Source: Shewanella sp. CG12_big_fil_rev_8_21_14_0_65_47_15
Lineage (GTDB): Bacteria; Pseudomonadota; Gammaproteobacteria; Enterobacterales; Shewanellaceae
Assembly (NCBI RefSeq): GCF_002783505.1
Contig: NZ_PFGL01000040.1
Location: 1 to 53,816 of the forward strand
Length of the DNA: 53,816 nt
Direction of reading: 5' to 3'
The position numbers were made by a program, and so were the translations under genes. Shown one piece after another: positions 1 to 8,101 of this stretch. How positions within the stretch are numbered: the stretch's first letter is position 1; the number at the start of each line of letters is the position of its first letter. A model generated the notes under the pieces. The model was given only the letters and a program-made list of their open reading frames with translations, was not told the origin of the DNA and did no database searches.

Positions 1-72
1 CCATTTTGAGGGACGCTTAGAAAACCATATCGATCTGTGAAATTAACCTGACACAGAATTATGAACAGCCTC
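1..72 (-). mobile_element. End of an IS256-like insertion sequence (left contig edge)
   Basis: Read on the minus strand, positions 73 to 1 give TGAGGCTGTTCATAATTCTG followed by a subterminal part ending in CCCTCAAAATGG. The first 54 bases are identical to positions 53763-53816. The ATAATTCTGTGTCA tip resembles terminal repeats of IS256-family elements (known family feature, recalled). The element extends leftward out of the window; no transposase is visible. The exact junction lies between about 66 and 73. Confidence 0.7.
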
Positions 73-222
73 ATTGTCATCGCCATTTTGAGTTGCAATG
101 TGTTCATAGTTATTAACGCCTAGACCTGCACCAACATACCAAGGTGTTAGCTCCTGAGATGCGCTGGCAGCAAGTGGAAGCATTGACGTAAGTAAAACTA
201 CTTTTAATGTGTTCTTCATCAT
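43..222 (-). pseudogene. OmpA-like outer membrane beta-barrel protein, interrupted by an IS
   Basis: The reading frame begins MMKNTLKVVLLTSMLPLAAS, a signal peptide with likely cleavage after the Ala-Ser-Ala-Ser stretch. It continues ELTPWYVGAGLGVNNYE, the usual first beta strand of an OmpA-type eight-stranded barrel. After about 50 native residues the frame runs into the IS end at about position 72 and picks up the IS-encoded tail EAVHNSVSG before a stop at 43-45. An ATG at 237 is also in frame, but 222 or 219 gives the normal signal-peptide length. The rest of the gene should lie beyond the IS. It was probably a surface porin-like protein and now looks inactivated. Confidence 0.75.
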
Positions 223-417
223 TTTCTCTAAGTCCATTGTTTATGATTCTCCACCAATATGCTTTGCGGGTTTTATGCAAAACATTGCTAGCACTTAGTG
301 TGGGGATCCTTTGGTATTGTAGCCAGCGGTTAATTATCACTGCATTTGTTAAATTTTTCCAGTGGTTAATCTTAAGTTTTTTATGGTCACTCATTCTGTT
401 AGTTGCGCTGAGTGTTA

Positions 418-443
418 AAAAGGCATTCCTTAGAATGCCTTTT
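418..443. terminator. Terminator downstream of xfp
   Basis: An 11-bp perfect stem, AAAAGGCATTC with GAATGCCTTTT, has a 4-nt loop. On the minus strand it is followed by a T-run (complement of the A-run at 416-421). It sits 31 nt past the xfp stop, between xfp and the ompA-like gene. The 223-473 stretch otherwise shows no gene on either strand. Confidence 0.85.
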
Positions 444-473
444 GTGTTTGTATTTTGTTAAATAAATTTATTG

Positions 474-2840
474 CTAGCGTGTCCAAATCCAGTTTTCAAT
501 CTCTACAGGATCGACACCATTAGCCTTAATATAATTGCGATGATCAACGAGTCTTTGAAGCATATCAGTCGTAATTGAAACATGTTTGGTTTCATCAATA
601 ACGCCCTGTTGGAACAGCTTGTATGCCATATCAATCACTAAGTGATAGCGAGAAGTACCATTACGAACGCCCATGTCGAACGGTGTCGTTGTTGAGCCTT
701 CTTCCTCATAACCTTTAATTCTAAAACGACGACTTCCTTTGTAATCAAAAATTAACTTTTTGATTGTATTTGGGTAACCGTGATAGTTAAAGACAACGCC
801 TTTATCTTGAGTAAATATTTCATCCATTAGCCAAGATTTTTCTTTAAACTTGCGACTACCTAAGCCATCACAGCTTAATTCGGTTACGCTAACAAAGCGA
901 ATTCTAACTCTTGGAAGTAACTCTCGAATTAATACTAAAGATGCCATACATTCTTGGGTGACATAATCACCACAACCTGCCAGTACAATATCTGGATTCT
1001 CATCTGAGGCGAAATCCCATACCATCACGCCATCTTTAGCTTGTTTGCGAGCTTCTTCTAAACTGAGCCATTGTGGCAGTTCTTTTTTACCTGCCACAAG
1101 AATGTTGAGTTTGTCACGATCTGCAAATGCGCGCTCTGTGTAAACGAGAGTGCTGTTGGCGTCAGCGGGCAAATAAGCCGAGATAATTTTGGGATGTTTT
1201 TCTAACATTGCCCCAAGGAATGAGGGGTTTTGATGCGAATAACCATTGTGGTCTTGGCGCTCTAGCAATGAAGAGAGCACAATGTTACAGGCAGGAAGTG
1301 GTTTGCGGAAATGCACTCCTTGGCTGGCATAAACGTATTTGCAGTATTGATCCGCCATAGATGAGACGACCTGCGAGAATGATTCGTAGGTTGGGAACAT
1401 CCCGTGACGGCCTGTGACTGTATAGCCATGTAACATGCCAAAGAGTAGGTTTTCAGACAGCAATTCGAGTACGCGACCATCGCGTGACATGTCATCATCC
1501 CAACTTTCGATTGGCCACTGCCAAGCTCGATCGGTTTCTTCAAATACTGCTTGTAATTGGTTCGAATAGGTTTCATCGGGACTGAAAATGCGTAGGTTAT
1601 GCTGGTCACGGTTGAGTTTGAATGCGTCACGCATCCATTCGCCCATTTTCAGCATTGAGTAGCCACGATGACCACGTGGAACCTCTGGACCGTAACTAAG
1701 CTTCTCTAGATCAGGGTTAGATAAGGCCCTTACGACTTCACCCCCATAGGTTAGATGTTGGCGACCACAGGCTAAGTGTTTAGGTGGAATTAAAGAACAA
1801 ATATCAGCATCAAAAATCAGCTCACCTTTGTCATTCATATGGTACAGATCTTGGAAATGATAGTTGGCAAGCCAAGTATCCAGAGCTTCAAGATGACCTT
1901 TATCGGTAGCGCATTTATTGACGATCACTTGGTGTGATTCGCAGTTGCCTTCTAATTTTTTACCATTATATTCGCTAACCCCCGTCCAGCCTTTTGCTGT
2001 ACGCATCAAAATGACTGGCCAACGTGGTTTTACAACATCTTCACCACTACGAGCACGATGTTGGATCTCATTGATCATGCCATAGGCGGTATCCATTGCA
2101 TTAAGCATTTGCAGGTAGACATCTTCTTCTTGCTCGCTGTCAACAATAATCGGGAAATAGCCAAGACCACGGAATTCTAGATCCAATTCTTCATGGCTCA
2201 TGCGTCCCATGCGTGTAGGGCCAGAGATTTTATAACCATTAATATGGACTATGGGTAAAACGGCACCATTTGTCGCTGGTGACACTAAACGGTTTGCATA
2301 CCAGGATGCCGCCAATGGGCCTGTTTCAGACTCACCGTCGCCAATGAGTACTGTTGCAATCAGGTCTGGGTTGTCTAGAACTGCGCCCCAACCAACAGCG
2401 AGTGAATAGCCGAGTTCTCCGCCTTCGAGGATTTGACCGGGCGCCTCTGGGTTCGCGTGTGAAGGATAACCATAGGCGGCGGAAAACTTTTTACAGATAT
2501 CTTCAATCCCCGTTTCATTATAGGGGATAGTCTCGGGGTAAAAATGGCTTAATGAGCCTTCGAGAAATAAGTTTGCCTGTACAGCGGGAAAACCGTGACC
2601 TGGGCCGACTAAATAGATGAATGGACGATTATGTTTGACTATGAGTCTGTTAATGTTGGCATAGACAAAGTTGATCCCTGGGCATGTACCCCAGTGGCCG
2701 AGTAAACGTGGTTTAATGTCTGAATGTGCTAGTGGACGTTTATGTAAGACGTTTTGTTTAAGGTAAATTTGTGATGTTGCGAGGAAGTTGGTTGCTCTAA
2801 CGTATTTTTTTAGAGCATTAATTTCATGTATGTGCGTCAT
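474..2840 (-). CDS. xfp: Xylulose-5-phosphate/fructose-6-phosphate phosphoketolase
   Basis: This TPP-dependent cytoplasmic enzyme cleaves xylulose-5-P or fructose-6-P with phosphate to acetyl-phosphate and an aldose phosphate. The 788-residue length is normal for the family. Family blocks are visible: GHWGTCPGINFVYAN near residue 50, GPGHGFPAVQ near 80, and the TPP-binding GDGESETGPLAASW near 165. The ATG at 2840 is chosen because a GAGG Shine-Dalgarno sits 8 nt upstream; an in-frame GTG at 2852 is part of that same GTGAGG and is less likely. The gene is transcribed alone, ends at the terminator at 418-443, and has a HexR-type palindrome 56 bp upstream of its start. Acetyl-phosphate produced would feed acetate or ATP formation (inference). 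Confidence 0.95.
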   Translation of the reverse strand: MTHIHEINALKKYVRATNFLATSQIYLKQNVLHKRPLAHSDIKPRLLGHWGTCPGINFVYANINRLIVKHNRPFIYLVGPGHGFPAVQANLFLEGSLSHFYPETIPYNETGIEDICKKFSAAYGYPSHANPEAPGQILEGGELGYSLAVGWGAVLDNPDLIATVLIGDGESETGPLAASWYANRLVSPATNGAVLPIVHINGYKISGPTRMGRMSHEELDLEFRGLGYFPIIVDSEQEEDVYLQMLNAMDTAYGMINEIQHRARSGEDVVKPRWPVILMRTAKGWTGVSEYNGKKLEGNCESHQVIVNKCATDKGHLEALDTWLANYHFQDLYHMNDKGELIFDADICSLIPPKHLACGRQHLTYGGEVVRALSNPDLEKLSYGPEVPRGHRGYSMLKMGEWMRDAFKLNRDQHNLRIFSPDETYSNQLQAVFEETDRAWQWPIESWDDDMSRDGRVLELLSENLLFGMLHGYTVTGRHGMFPTYESFSQVVSSMADQYCKYVYASQGVHFRKPLPACNIVLSSLLERQDHNGYSHQNPSFLGAMLEKHPKIISAYLPADANSTLVYTERAFADRDKLNILVAGKKELPQWLSLEEARKQAKDGVMVWDFASDENPDIVLAGCGDYVTQECMASLVLIRELLPRVRIRFVSVTELSCDGLGSRKFKEKSWLMDEIFTQDKGVVFNYHGYPNTIKKLIFDYKGSRRFRIKGYEEEGSTTTPFDMGVRNGTSRYHLVIDMAYKLFQQGVIDETKHVSITTDMLQRLVDHRNYIKANGVDPVEIENWIWTR

Positions 2841-3273
2841 ATTAAGCCTCACTAGAGCTGACGAAAGTATGTGGGTTTTCGATGTAGCTACTATATTTGT
2901 AATTTTATTACAAAAATGTGCCCTACATCCAAATTTTAAAAGTTGTGTTAGCTGTTAAGTATAGTCGCTCGAGGTAGATTATTTGTTAATTTAGCTTTAA
3001 CAAAGACTTGGAAAAGTTATTAGCTGTGATGACGGCGACATTTTAGTGTGCAAACACAAGCTTGATCACATGAGTAATTTCGAATACTGTGCTATTTTGC
3101 CGCGTTGAATTCGGTAGCCGTGTTGTTGTAAATTCACGGAAGGATAATTTGAAGAAATAAATCTACTGATATTCTTATCTTTAATCTGGAAGGATTCATT
3201 CACCACAAATATTGTGCCTCTCGCTTTTACTGCGTAGAAGAGGGGAGTATTTGCTACGGGAAGACGTAAAATA
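2841..3273. other. Intergenic region between divergent xfp and agcS
   Basis: This 433-bp stretch separates two divergent genes and must hold both promoters. Apart from the palindrome at 2896-2914 I see no clear operator, repeat or RNA. A 73-codon minus-strand frame at 3066-3287 has no ribosome site or recognisable protein and overlaps the agcS start, so I do not call it. Confidence 0.6.
2896..2914. promoter_or_regulatory. HexR-like operator upstream of xfp
   Basis: TTTGTAATTTTATTACAAA is a perfect inverted repeat of 8 bp arms around TTT. Its core TGTAATTTTATTACA matches the HexR consensus TGTARTWWWAYTACA reported for Shewanella and other Proteobacteria (recalled). It lies 56 bp upstream of the xfp start. 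HexR is the KDPG-responsive regulator of central carbon genes, which suits a phosphoketolase. Binding is inferred. Confidence 0.65.
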
Positions 3274-4719
3274 ATGTTAGAAACCATTGTTAATTTTTTG
3301 AACGCACTGCTTTGGGGTAAGTTGTTAGTTTATGGACTGGTTGGAGCAGGTCTCTATTTCACCCTTAGACTGATGTTTATTCAGCTTACTCACTTCAAAC
3401 ACTCTCTGAAAGTCATGGGCATGAGCCGTCAAGGCTGCGATAGTGGGTTATCTTCATTTCAAGTATTTTGTACTAGCATGGCAGCCCGTGTCGGGGCGGG
3501 AAATATGGCGGGTGTTGCGGTTGCTATTGGGGCTGCGGGACCTGGAGCCGTATTTTGGATGTGGTTGATTGCCGTGCTGGGGATGGCCACTGCTATGGTT
3601 GAATCCACCCTAGCCCAAGTTTATAAAGTACGTGATAATGATGGTCAATTTCGCGGCGGCCCTTCTTACTATATGGAAAAGGGGCTAGGTCAAAGATGGA
3701 TGGGGGTGTTATTTGCCTTTTTCCTGATTATCGCCTTCGGACTCGTTTTCAATGCTGTTCAAGCCAATACCATCACAGGTGCAATGGAGCGGGTATTTGG
3801 CTTTGATCCAACCTATGTGGGCATTGGTTTAGTGTTAGCCAGTGGCTTTGTGATTATGGGTGGGCTACGTAAAGTGGCTCGAGTTTCCGAGTTTATTGTG
3901 CCAATCATGGCACTAGCCTATATTTTAGTCGCTTTTATCATTGTTGTTTTCAACTTAGAACAGTTACCTGCAATCATCAGTCTTATCGTAAAAAGTGCTT
4001 TTGGTTGGCAAGAAGCCGCCGCTGGTGGTGTTGCCTATACAGTAGCGCAAGCTATGCAAGCAGGCATAGCACGCGGCTTATTCTCTAACGAGGCGGGGAT
4101 GGGGAGTGCTGCCAATGTGGCTGCGAGTGCTTCACCAAACCCCAATCATCCAGCATCCCAAGGGTTTGTGCAGATGATGGGAGTGTTTGTCGATACTATT
4201 GTTATCTGTACTGCAACTGCCGCCATCATCTTACTTTCCGGTGATATAGGCTCCAGTGAGGATGGTATTCGTTTAACGATTAATGCCATGTCCAATCATG
4301 TCGGTGATTGGGGCGGGGCCTTTATTGCGGTTGCTATTTTCCTCTTCTGTTTCACCTCGATCATTGCCAACTATTCCTACGCCGAAACCAATGTGATGTT
4401 TTTAACGGGTAACAGCACAAAAGCACTGCCTTTATTTCGACTATGTGTTCTGGCTATGGTGATGTTTGGCGCTGTCGCTAAGATTAGCCTAGTATGGAGC
4501 TTAGCGGATGTGTCTATGGGACTGATGGCTACGGTGAATATTGTGGCGTTATTGCTATTGTCGGGTTTAGCTATTCGAGTGATTAATGATTATCGTGAGC
4601 AGCTTAAGGCGGGTCAGACTCCAGAGTTTGATCGCAGTAAGTTTCCTGAATTGATGGATCAGCTAGATAATGATATTTGGCAGGATGCAAGTGCTACTGA
4701 GCCTGTTGAGAGTCGCTAG
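3274..4719 (+). CDS. agcS: Sodium:alanine symporter family protein (AGCS family)
   Basis: An inner-membrane secondary transporter that takes up alanine or glycine with Na+ (family role; substrate not determined from sequence). The 481 residues contain about ten hydrophobic helices. The family signature is visible as MAARVGAGNMAGVAVAI near residue 70, followed by GGPSYYMEKGLG near 128 and GLFSNEAGMGSAANVAASA near 270, the conserved substrate/sodium-site region. The C-terminus is a short hydrophilic tail after residue 440. The ATG at 3274 has only a weak GAAG ribosome site but fits the family N-terminus. It is a single-gene unit ending at the terminator at 4758-4789. Confidence 0.9.
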   Translation: MLETIVNFLNALLWGKLLVYGLVGAGLYFTLRLMFIQLTHFKHSLKVMGMSRQGCDSGLSSFQVFCTSMAARVGAGNMAGVAVAIGAAGPGAVFWMWLIAVLGMATAMVESTLAQVYKVRDNDGQFRGGPSYYMEKGLGQRWMGVLFAFFLIIAFGLVFNAVQANTITGAMERVFGFDPTYVGIGLVLASGFVIMGGLRKVARVSEFIVPIMALAYILVAFIIVVFNLEQLPAIISLIVKSAFGWQEAAAGGVAYTVAQAMQAGIARGLFSNEAGMGSAANVAASASPNPNHPASQGFVQMMGVFVDTIVICTATAAIILLSGDIGSSEDGIRLTINAMSNHVGDWGGAFIAVAIFLFCFTSIIANYSYAETNVMFLTGNSTKALPLFRLCVLAMVMFGAVAKISLVWSLADVSMGLMATVNIVALLLLSGLAIRVINDYREQLKAGQTPEFDRSKFPELMDQLDNDIWQDASATEPVESR

Positions 4720-4757
4720 CCGTCCCCGAGAGTTATTTGGCTGATGGCCACAATCGG

Positions 4758-4789
4758 AAAAACCACGCAGTCAACGCGTGGTTTTTTTA
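4758..4789 (+). terminator. Rho-independent terminator after agcS
   Basis: The stem AACCACGC / GCGTGGTT encloses AGTCAA-type loop bases and is flanked by A and T runs (T7 at 4782-4788). It ends about 50 nt before the yaaA start. Confidence 0.85.
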
Positions 4790-4837
4790 TCTCTCTTGCG
4801 TATCATAGGCGTGTATTTCTTTCTGTTGGAGTTTTTA

Positions 4838-5614
4838 ATGTTGATATTGGTTTCACCGGCGAAAACCTTAGATTTTGAGCAACCCCCGCTGACACAGATT
4901 CATACTCATCCCGATTTTTTATCCCATAGTCAGGAGTTGATCCAGATCTGCAGACAGTTAACGCCAAGTGACATAGCCACATTGATGAAGGTTAGTGACA
5001 ATATTGCAGGCTTAAATGCCGCTCGCTTTGGGGACTGGCAGCCGCATTTCACCCTTGAAAATGCGAAACAAGCTATTTTTGCTTTTAGAGGTGATGTATA
5101 TACCGGTTTTGATGCCGATACATTATCGACGCCAGAGTTGGAAAGAGCGCAATCTCAATTGCGTATTCTGTCAGGATTATATGGTTTACTGCGCCCCCTC
5201 GATTTGATATTGCCCTATCGTTTAGAAATGGGAACCTCATTAACCAATCCAAAGGGAAAGAATCTTTATGAATTTTGGGGCAATATTTTAACCCAGGCGG
5301 TTAATCAAGCCATAGTAGACCAAGGTGATGACATCATTGTTAATCTCGCCTCGAATGAGTATTTTAAAGCCATTAAAGTGAAGCAGTTACAAGGTGAACT
5401 TATTACACCAGTCTTTAAAGATTTGAAGAATGGCCAATATAAAGTGATTAGTTTTTTTGCTAAACGAGCACGGGGAATGATGGCCCGTTATATTATTAAA
5501 CAGCAAATTAATTCAATTGAAGGGTTAAAAGGATTCGATGTTGCGGGTTATTACTATAGTGAAGAATTGAGTAAACCAAACGAACCAACTTTTTTAAGGG
5601 AAGCACAGCTATAA
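4838..5614 (+). CDS. yaaA: Peroxide stress protein YaaA (DUF328/UPF0246 family)
   Basis: This cytoplasmic protein of 258 residues has the family-typical start [14 protein letters not shown] and the conserved blocks [19 protein letters not shown] near residue 120 and [10 protein letters not shown] near 170. In Escherichia coli, YaaA lowers intracellular free iron during hydrogen peroxide stress and binds DNA (known family role). The start at 4838 is chosen because TTGGAG lies 6 nt upstream and the length then matches the family; an upstream in-frame ATG at 4778 falls inside the agcS terminator. It stands alone and converges with the M28 peptidase gene, sharing the terminator at 5629-5660. Confidence 0.93.
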   Translation: MLILVSPAKTLDFEQPPLTQIHTHPDFLSHSQELIQICRQLTPSDIATLMKVSDNIAGLNAARFGDWQPHFTLENAKQAIFAFRGDVYTGFDADTLSTPELERAQSQLRILSGLYGLLRPLDLILPYRLEMGTSLTNPKGKNLYEFWGNILTQAVNQAIVDQGDDIIVNLASNEYFKAIKVKQLQGELITPVFKDLKNGQYKVISFFAKRARGMMARYIIKQQINSIEGLKGFDVAGYYYSEELSKPNEPTFLREAQL

Positions 5615-5628
5615 AAGTAGACTGTGAA

Positions 5629-5660
5629 TAATAAAGAGCAGTTAAGGCTGCTCTTTATTA
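5629..5660. terminator. Bidirectional terminator between yaaA and the peptidase gene
   Basis: A 13-bp perfect stem, TAATAAAGAGCAG with CTGCTCTTTATTA, has a 6-nt loop and A/T-rich flanks. It lies between converging genes. Confidence 0.8.
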
Positions 5661-5680
5661 TAGTAAAGAATTATAGTAGA

Positions 5681-7090
5681 TTATTTATTACTCTCAACAA
5701 CGAGAGGTGTTAACACTATATTTGAATTTGCCATGATATAAGCAAATTGGGCATAGGCTGCGACATTTTGTGCCAGTGCAGCCGGATCGATTTTGTCTAA
5801 GGTATCATTTGGGGTATGGTGATAATCAAAATAATCATGACCATCCTGCCTCAATGATGCAACTGGTACACCTAATGCTGGCAGCATTGATACATCGGGT
5901 CCTCCAGATGCTTGGTTATTACCCAGTGCGACACCGTTAGCTGCCATAGGGCTAAGGGCGGTTTGGACTTCAGCAAAGACACTGTCATTCACTTTAGTAT
6001 CGATTTGATAAATCCGCCCTGCGCCGAAGTCTGATTCCGCGGCAATATAGTGTTGAGTTAACTCGGTTTTATGGGCCTCGGCATAAGCTTTACCTCCGAT
6101 CAGTCCCATTTCTTCAGCGGCATATAACACGACCCGAACTGTACGGGCGGGTTTAACTTTAAGGTCTTGAATGTGCTTGGCTGCGGCCGTGATAATCGCG
6201 ACACCAGCACCATCATCAATAGCGCCCGTTCCCTCATCCCATGAATCTAAATGAGCACCAATAAGGACTATTTCACTGGGCTTACTGCTGCCTGTGACCT
6301 CGGCAATCACATTATAGGAAGTGTTAAATCCTAGGTCTTTTGGTGACATATGCAACTCGAGTACGGCATTGGGATTACGTTTTAATATGGCGTCGATTAA
6401 ATCTGCATCTGGGTTTGACATGGCCGCTGCTGGGATTTTAGGCACCCCATCTTGATAGCGCATCATGCCAGTATGAGCCATACGATCATGATCAGTGCCT
6501 ATGGAGCGAATAACGATAGCAACAGCGCCTTTTTGTGCCGCTGCAACAGCTCCCTTAGCGCGTCCTCCGACACTTTTACCATAACCTTCACCCGTAATAT
6601 GCCGTTCGGTCTTTTGATCAATAAAGGCAATCTTACCTCTTACTTCATCGGGATTTGCCTGTTGAAGTGCTTCTAGACTATCAAAGCGGGCGATCTGGGC
6701 TTGAATGCCTTCAATGGGGGTTGCAACACTTCCTCCTAATGCGGTAATGACGAGTGGTTGTTCCGTTGGCGAGATAATTTTTGCTTTGGCTTCACCACGT
6801 TCCCATATTGGCACTTGTACTGGCTCTTTATAAACGCGGTCAAATCCAAGACTCGTTAATTTATCCATAGCCCAGTTTACCGCAATAGTATCCTTTGGAC
6901 TGCCGGCCAATCTTGGACCAACTTCAACGGTTAAGGATTCAACTATCTCGTATCCAAGCGAAGAGGATAATGCAGTTTGTTTTAATTGAGAGACTTCATC
7001 TGTCTGGGGCGCCCTGTCAATGTGATTTTGGCAAGCACTTAAACCGCTAATTAAAAGGCCTGTTATTAGTGCTGTCTGATAGGATTTCAT
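5681..7090 (-). CDS. M28-family metallopeptidase lipoprotein with PA domain
   Basis: A predicted zinc aminopeptidase, exported and lipid-anchored: MKSYQTALITGLLISGLSAC ends in a lipobox with Cys20. Residues about 115-240 form a protease-associated (PA) insert (GKIAFIDQKT, GAVAAAQKGAVAIVIRS). The catalytic M28 domain follows, with the metal-ligand blocks GAHLDSWDEGTGAIDDGAG near 280-298, YAAEEMGLIGGKAYAE near 325 and YFDYHHTPNDTLDKIDP near 430. All the expected His, Asp and Glu ligands appear present. The substrate is unknown; relatives trim amino acids from periplasmic peptides. It is a single-gene unit transcribed away from the arsR-type gene. Confidence 0.88.
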   Translation of the reverse strand: MKSYQTALITGLLISGLSACQNHIDRAPQTDEVSQLKQTALSSSLGYEIVESLTVEVGPRLAGSPKDTIAVNWAMDKLTSLGFDRVYKEPVQVPIWERGEAKAKIISPTEQPLVITALGGSVATPIEGIQAQIARFDSLEALQQANPDEVRGKIAFIDQKTERHITGEGYGKSVGGRAKGAVAAAQKGAVAIVIRSIGTDHDRMAHTGMMRYQDGVPKIPAAAMSNPDADLIDAILKRNPNAVLELHMSPKDLGFNTSYNVIAEVTGSSKPSEIVLIGAHLDSWDEGTGAIDDGAGVAIITAAAKHIQDLKVKPARTVRVVLYAAEEMGLIGGKAYAEAHKTELTQHYIAAESDFGAGRIYQIDTKVNDSVFAEVQTALSPMAANGVALGNNQASGGPDVSMLPALGVPVASLRQDGHDYFDYHHTPNDTLDKIDPAALAQNVAAYAQFAYIMANSNIVLTPLVVESNK

Positions 7091-7225
7091 AGGTTTCCTT
7101 TATTTTTATTAAGCATGTCCCATTTTTGAAAACAATCTAGCAAAAAATGTGCTTTATGTCCCGACTATATCTGTAAGGCAACGCTATATTAGCGCAGGGG
7201 TTAGTTTTAGGAGAAAAAGTGCGTA

Positions 7226-7522
7226 ATGAATATTGAATTGATGCAGGAGCGAGCCGATCATGCCGTAGTGCTATTAAAGGCACTTGCGAATGAGCGACGT
7301 CTATTTATTCTTTGTTATTTATTGAATGAAGGCGAGATGTGCGTTGGCGAAATGAATAAAAAATTAGGCTTGAGTCAATCGGCACTATCACAACATCTTG
7401 CTTGGTTACGCAAAGATAATTTAGTCACCACACGCAAAGAAGCGCAAACGGTATTTTATTCGCTGAAAAGTGATGAGGTACGGGAGATGATCCATCTACT
7501 GAACAACATTTATTGTCATTAA
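7226..7522 (+). CDS. ArsR/SmtB-family regulator resembling YgaV/BigR/SqrR
   Basis: A 98-residue winged-helix repressor-type protein. The recognition helix region is KLGLSQSALSQHLAWLRKDN (about residues 46-65), followed by the wing VTTRKEAQTVFYSLK. It lacks the ELCVCDL metal motif of ArsR/SmtB. Cys30 and Cys97, the latter in the C-terminal IYCH, correspond in place and spacing to the redox/sulfide-sensing cysteine pair of the YgaV/BigR/SqrR subgroup (from memory of those sequences); Cys39 is extra. The start has TAGGAG 12 nt upstream, a long spacing. It is monocistronic and no sulfur gene is adjacent, so its targets are unknown. Confidence 0.8.
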   Translation: MNIELMQERADHAVVLLKALANERRLFILCYLLNEGEMCVGEMNKKLGLSQSALSQHLAWLRKDNLVTTRKEAQTVFYSLKSDEVREMIHLLNNIYCH

Positions 7523-7540
7523 TGGTGTTTTTCAGATATA

Positions 7541-7567
7541 AAAAAACCGGCAATTGCCGGTTTTTTC
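7541..7567. terminator. Bidirectional terminator between arsR-type gene and rpsT
   Basis: The stem ACCGGCAATTGCCGGT is a perfect palindrome with A6 on one side and T6 on the other. It can end transcription from both converging genes. Confidence 0.9.
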
Positions 7568-7582
7568 TATTTGCTACAGATA

Positions 7583-7849
7583 TTAAGCAGCGATTGCTTT
7601 GATCTTAGCGTTCAAGCGAGCCTTATGACGAGCAGCTTTATTCTTGTGAATAAGGCCTTTAGTCGCCATACGGTCAACGATTGGTTGTGCAGCAGCAAAA
7701 GCTTCTGTTGCTGTTTTGTGATCGCCTGCTTTAATTGCAGCGATTACTTTTTTAACGTATGTACGTAACATTGAGCGACGGCTGGCGTTATGCTGACGAC
7801 GCTTTTCAGATTGAAGCGCGCGCTTCTTTGCAGACTTGCTATTAGCCAA
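7583..7849 (-). CDS. rpsT: 30S ribosomal protein S20
   Basis: This small-subunit protein binds 16S rRNA during assembly. The 88 residues begin [17 protein letters not shown] after the initiator and are strongly basic, matching S20 across their length. The start is TTG at 7849, with AGGAG 8 nt upstream; no ATG exists in a suitable place. A TTG start is also known for E. coli rpsT, where weak initiation belongs to autoregulation, so the same could hold here (inference). It is divergent from murJ. Confidence 0.95.
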   Translation of the reverse strand: MANSKSAKKRALQSEKRRQHNASRRSMLRTYVKKVIAAIKAGDHKTATEAFAAAQPIVDRMATKGLIHKNKAARHKARLNAKIKAIAA

Positions 7850-7894
7850 GGTGCAACTCCTAAAAACTGGATTTGATACTTTTAAAGGCCGAGG

Positions 7895-7923
7895 AATATG
7901 CCTGCATTTAGTCACTTTGTCAA
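7895..7923 (-). promoter_or_regulatory. Probable sigma-70 promoter of rpsT
   Basis: On the minus strand TTGACA (7923-7918) and CATATT (7900-7895) are 17 bp apart. This places transcription start about 40 nt before the rpsT TTG. The -35 box is perfect. Confidence 0.65.
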
Positions 7924-8101
7924 TGACTATGATTGAATATTCATCATAAAGATAAATTAATCCAACCTGCCTTGGCTATCTTCAACCCAACTCGTGTAAT
8001 ATGTGGCGCAATTCTAACAGCTATTGCCGCAGTGTGACAGAGCCTGAGTCGATTTTTTGAGATGTATCACCTAATCAATTCGATACGGGTCTGGGGGACG
8101 A

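Noticed and set aside
207..461. 84-codon plus-strand frame opposite the ompA-like gene
   Set aside because: It has no ribosome site, a low-complexity hydrophobic translation, and runs through the terminator at 418-443.
3066..3287. 73-codon minus-strand frame upstream of agcS
   Set aside because: No recognisable protein, poor start context, and overlap with the agcS start.
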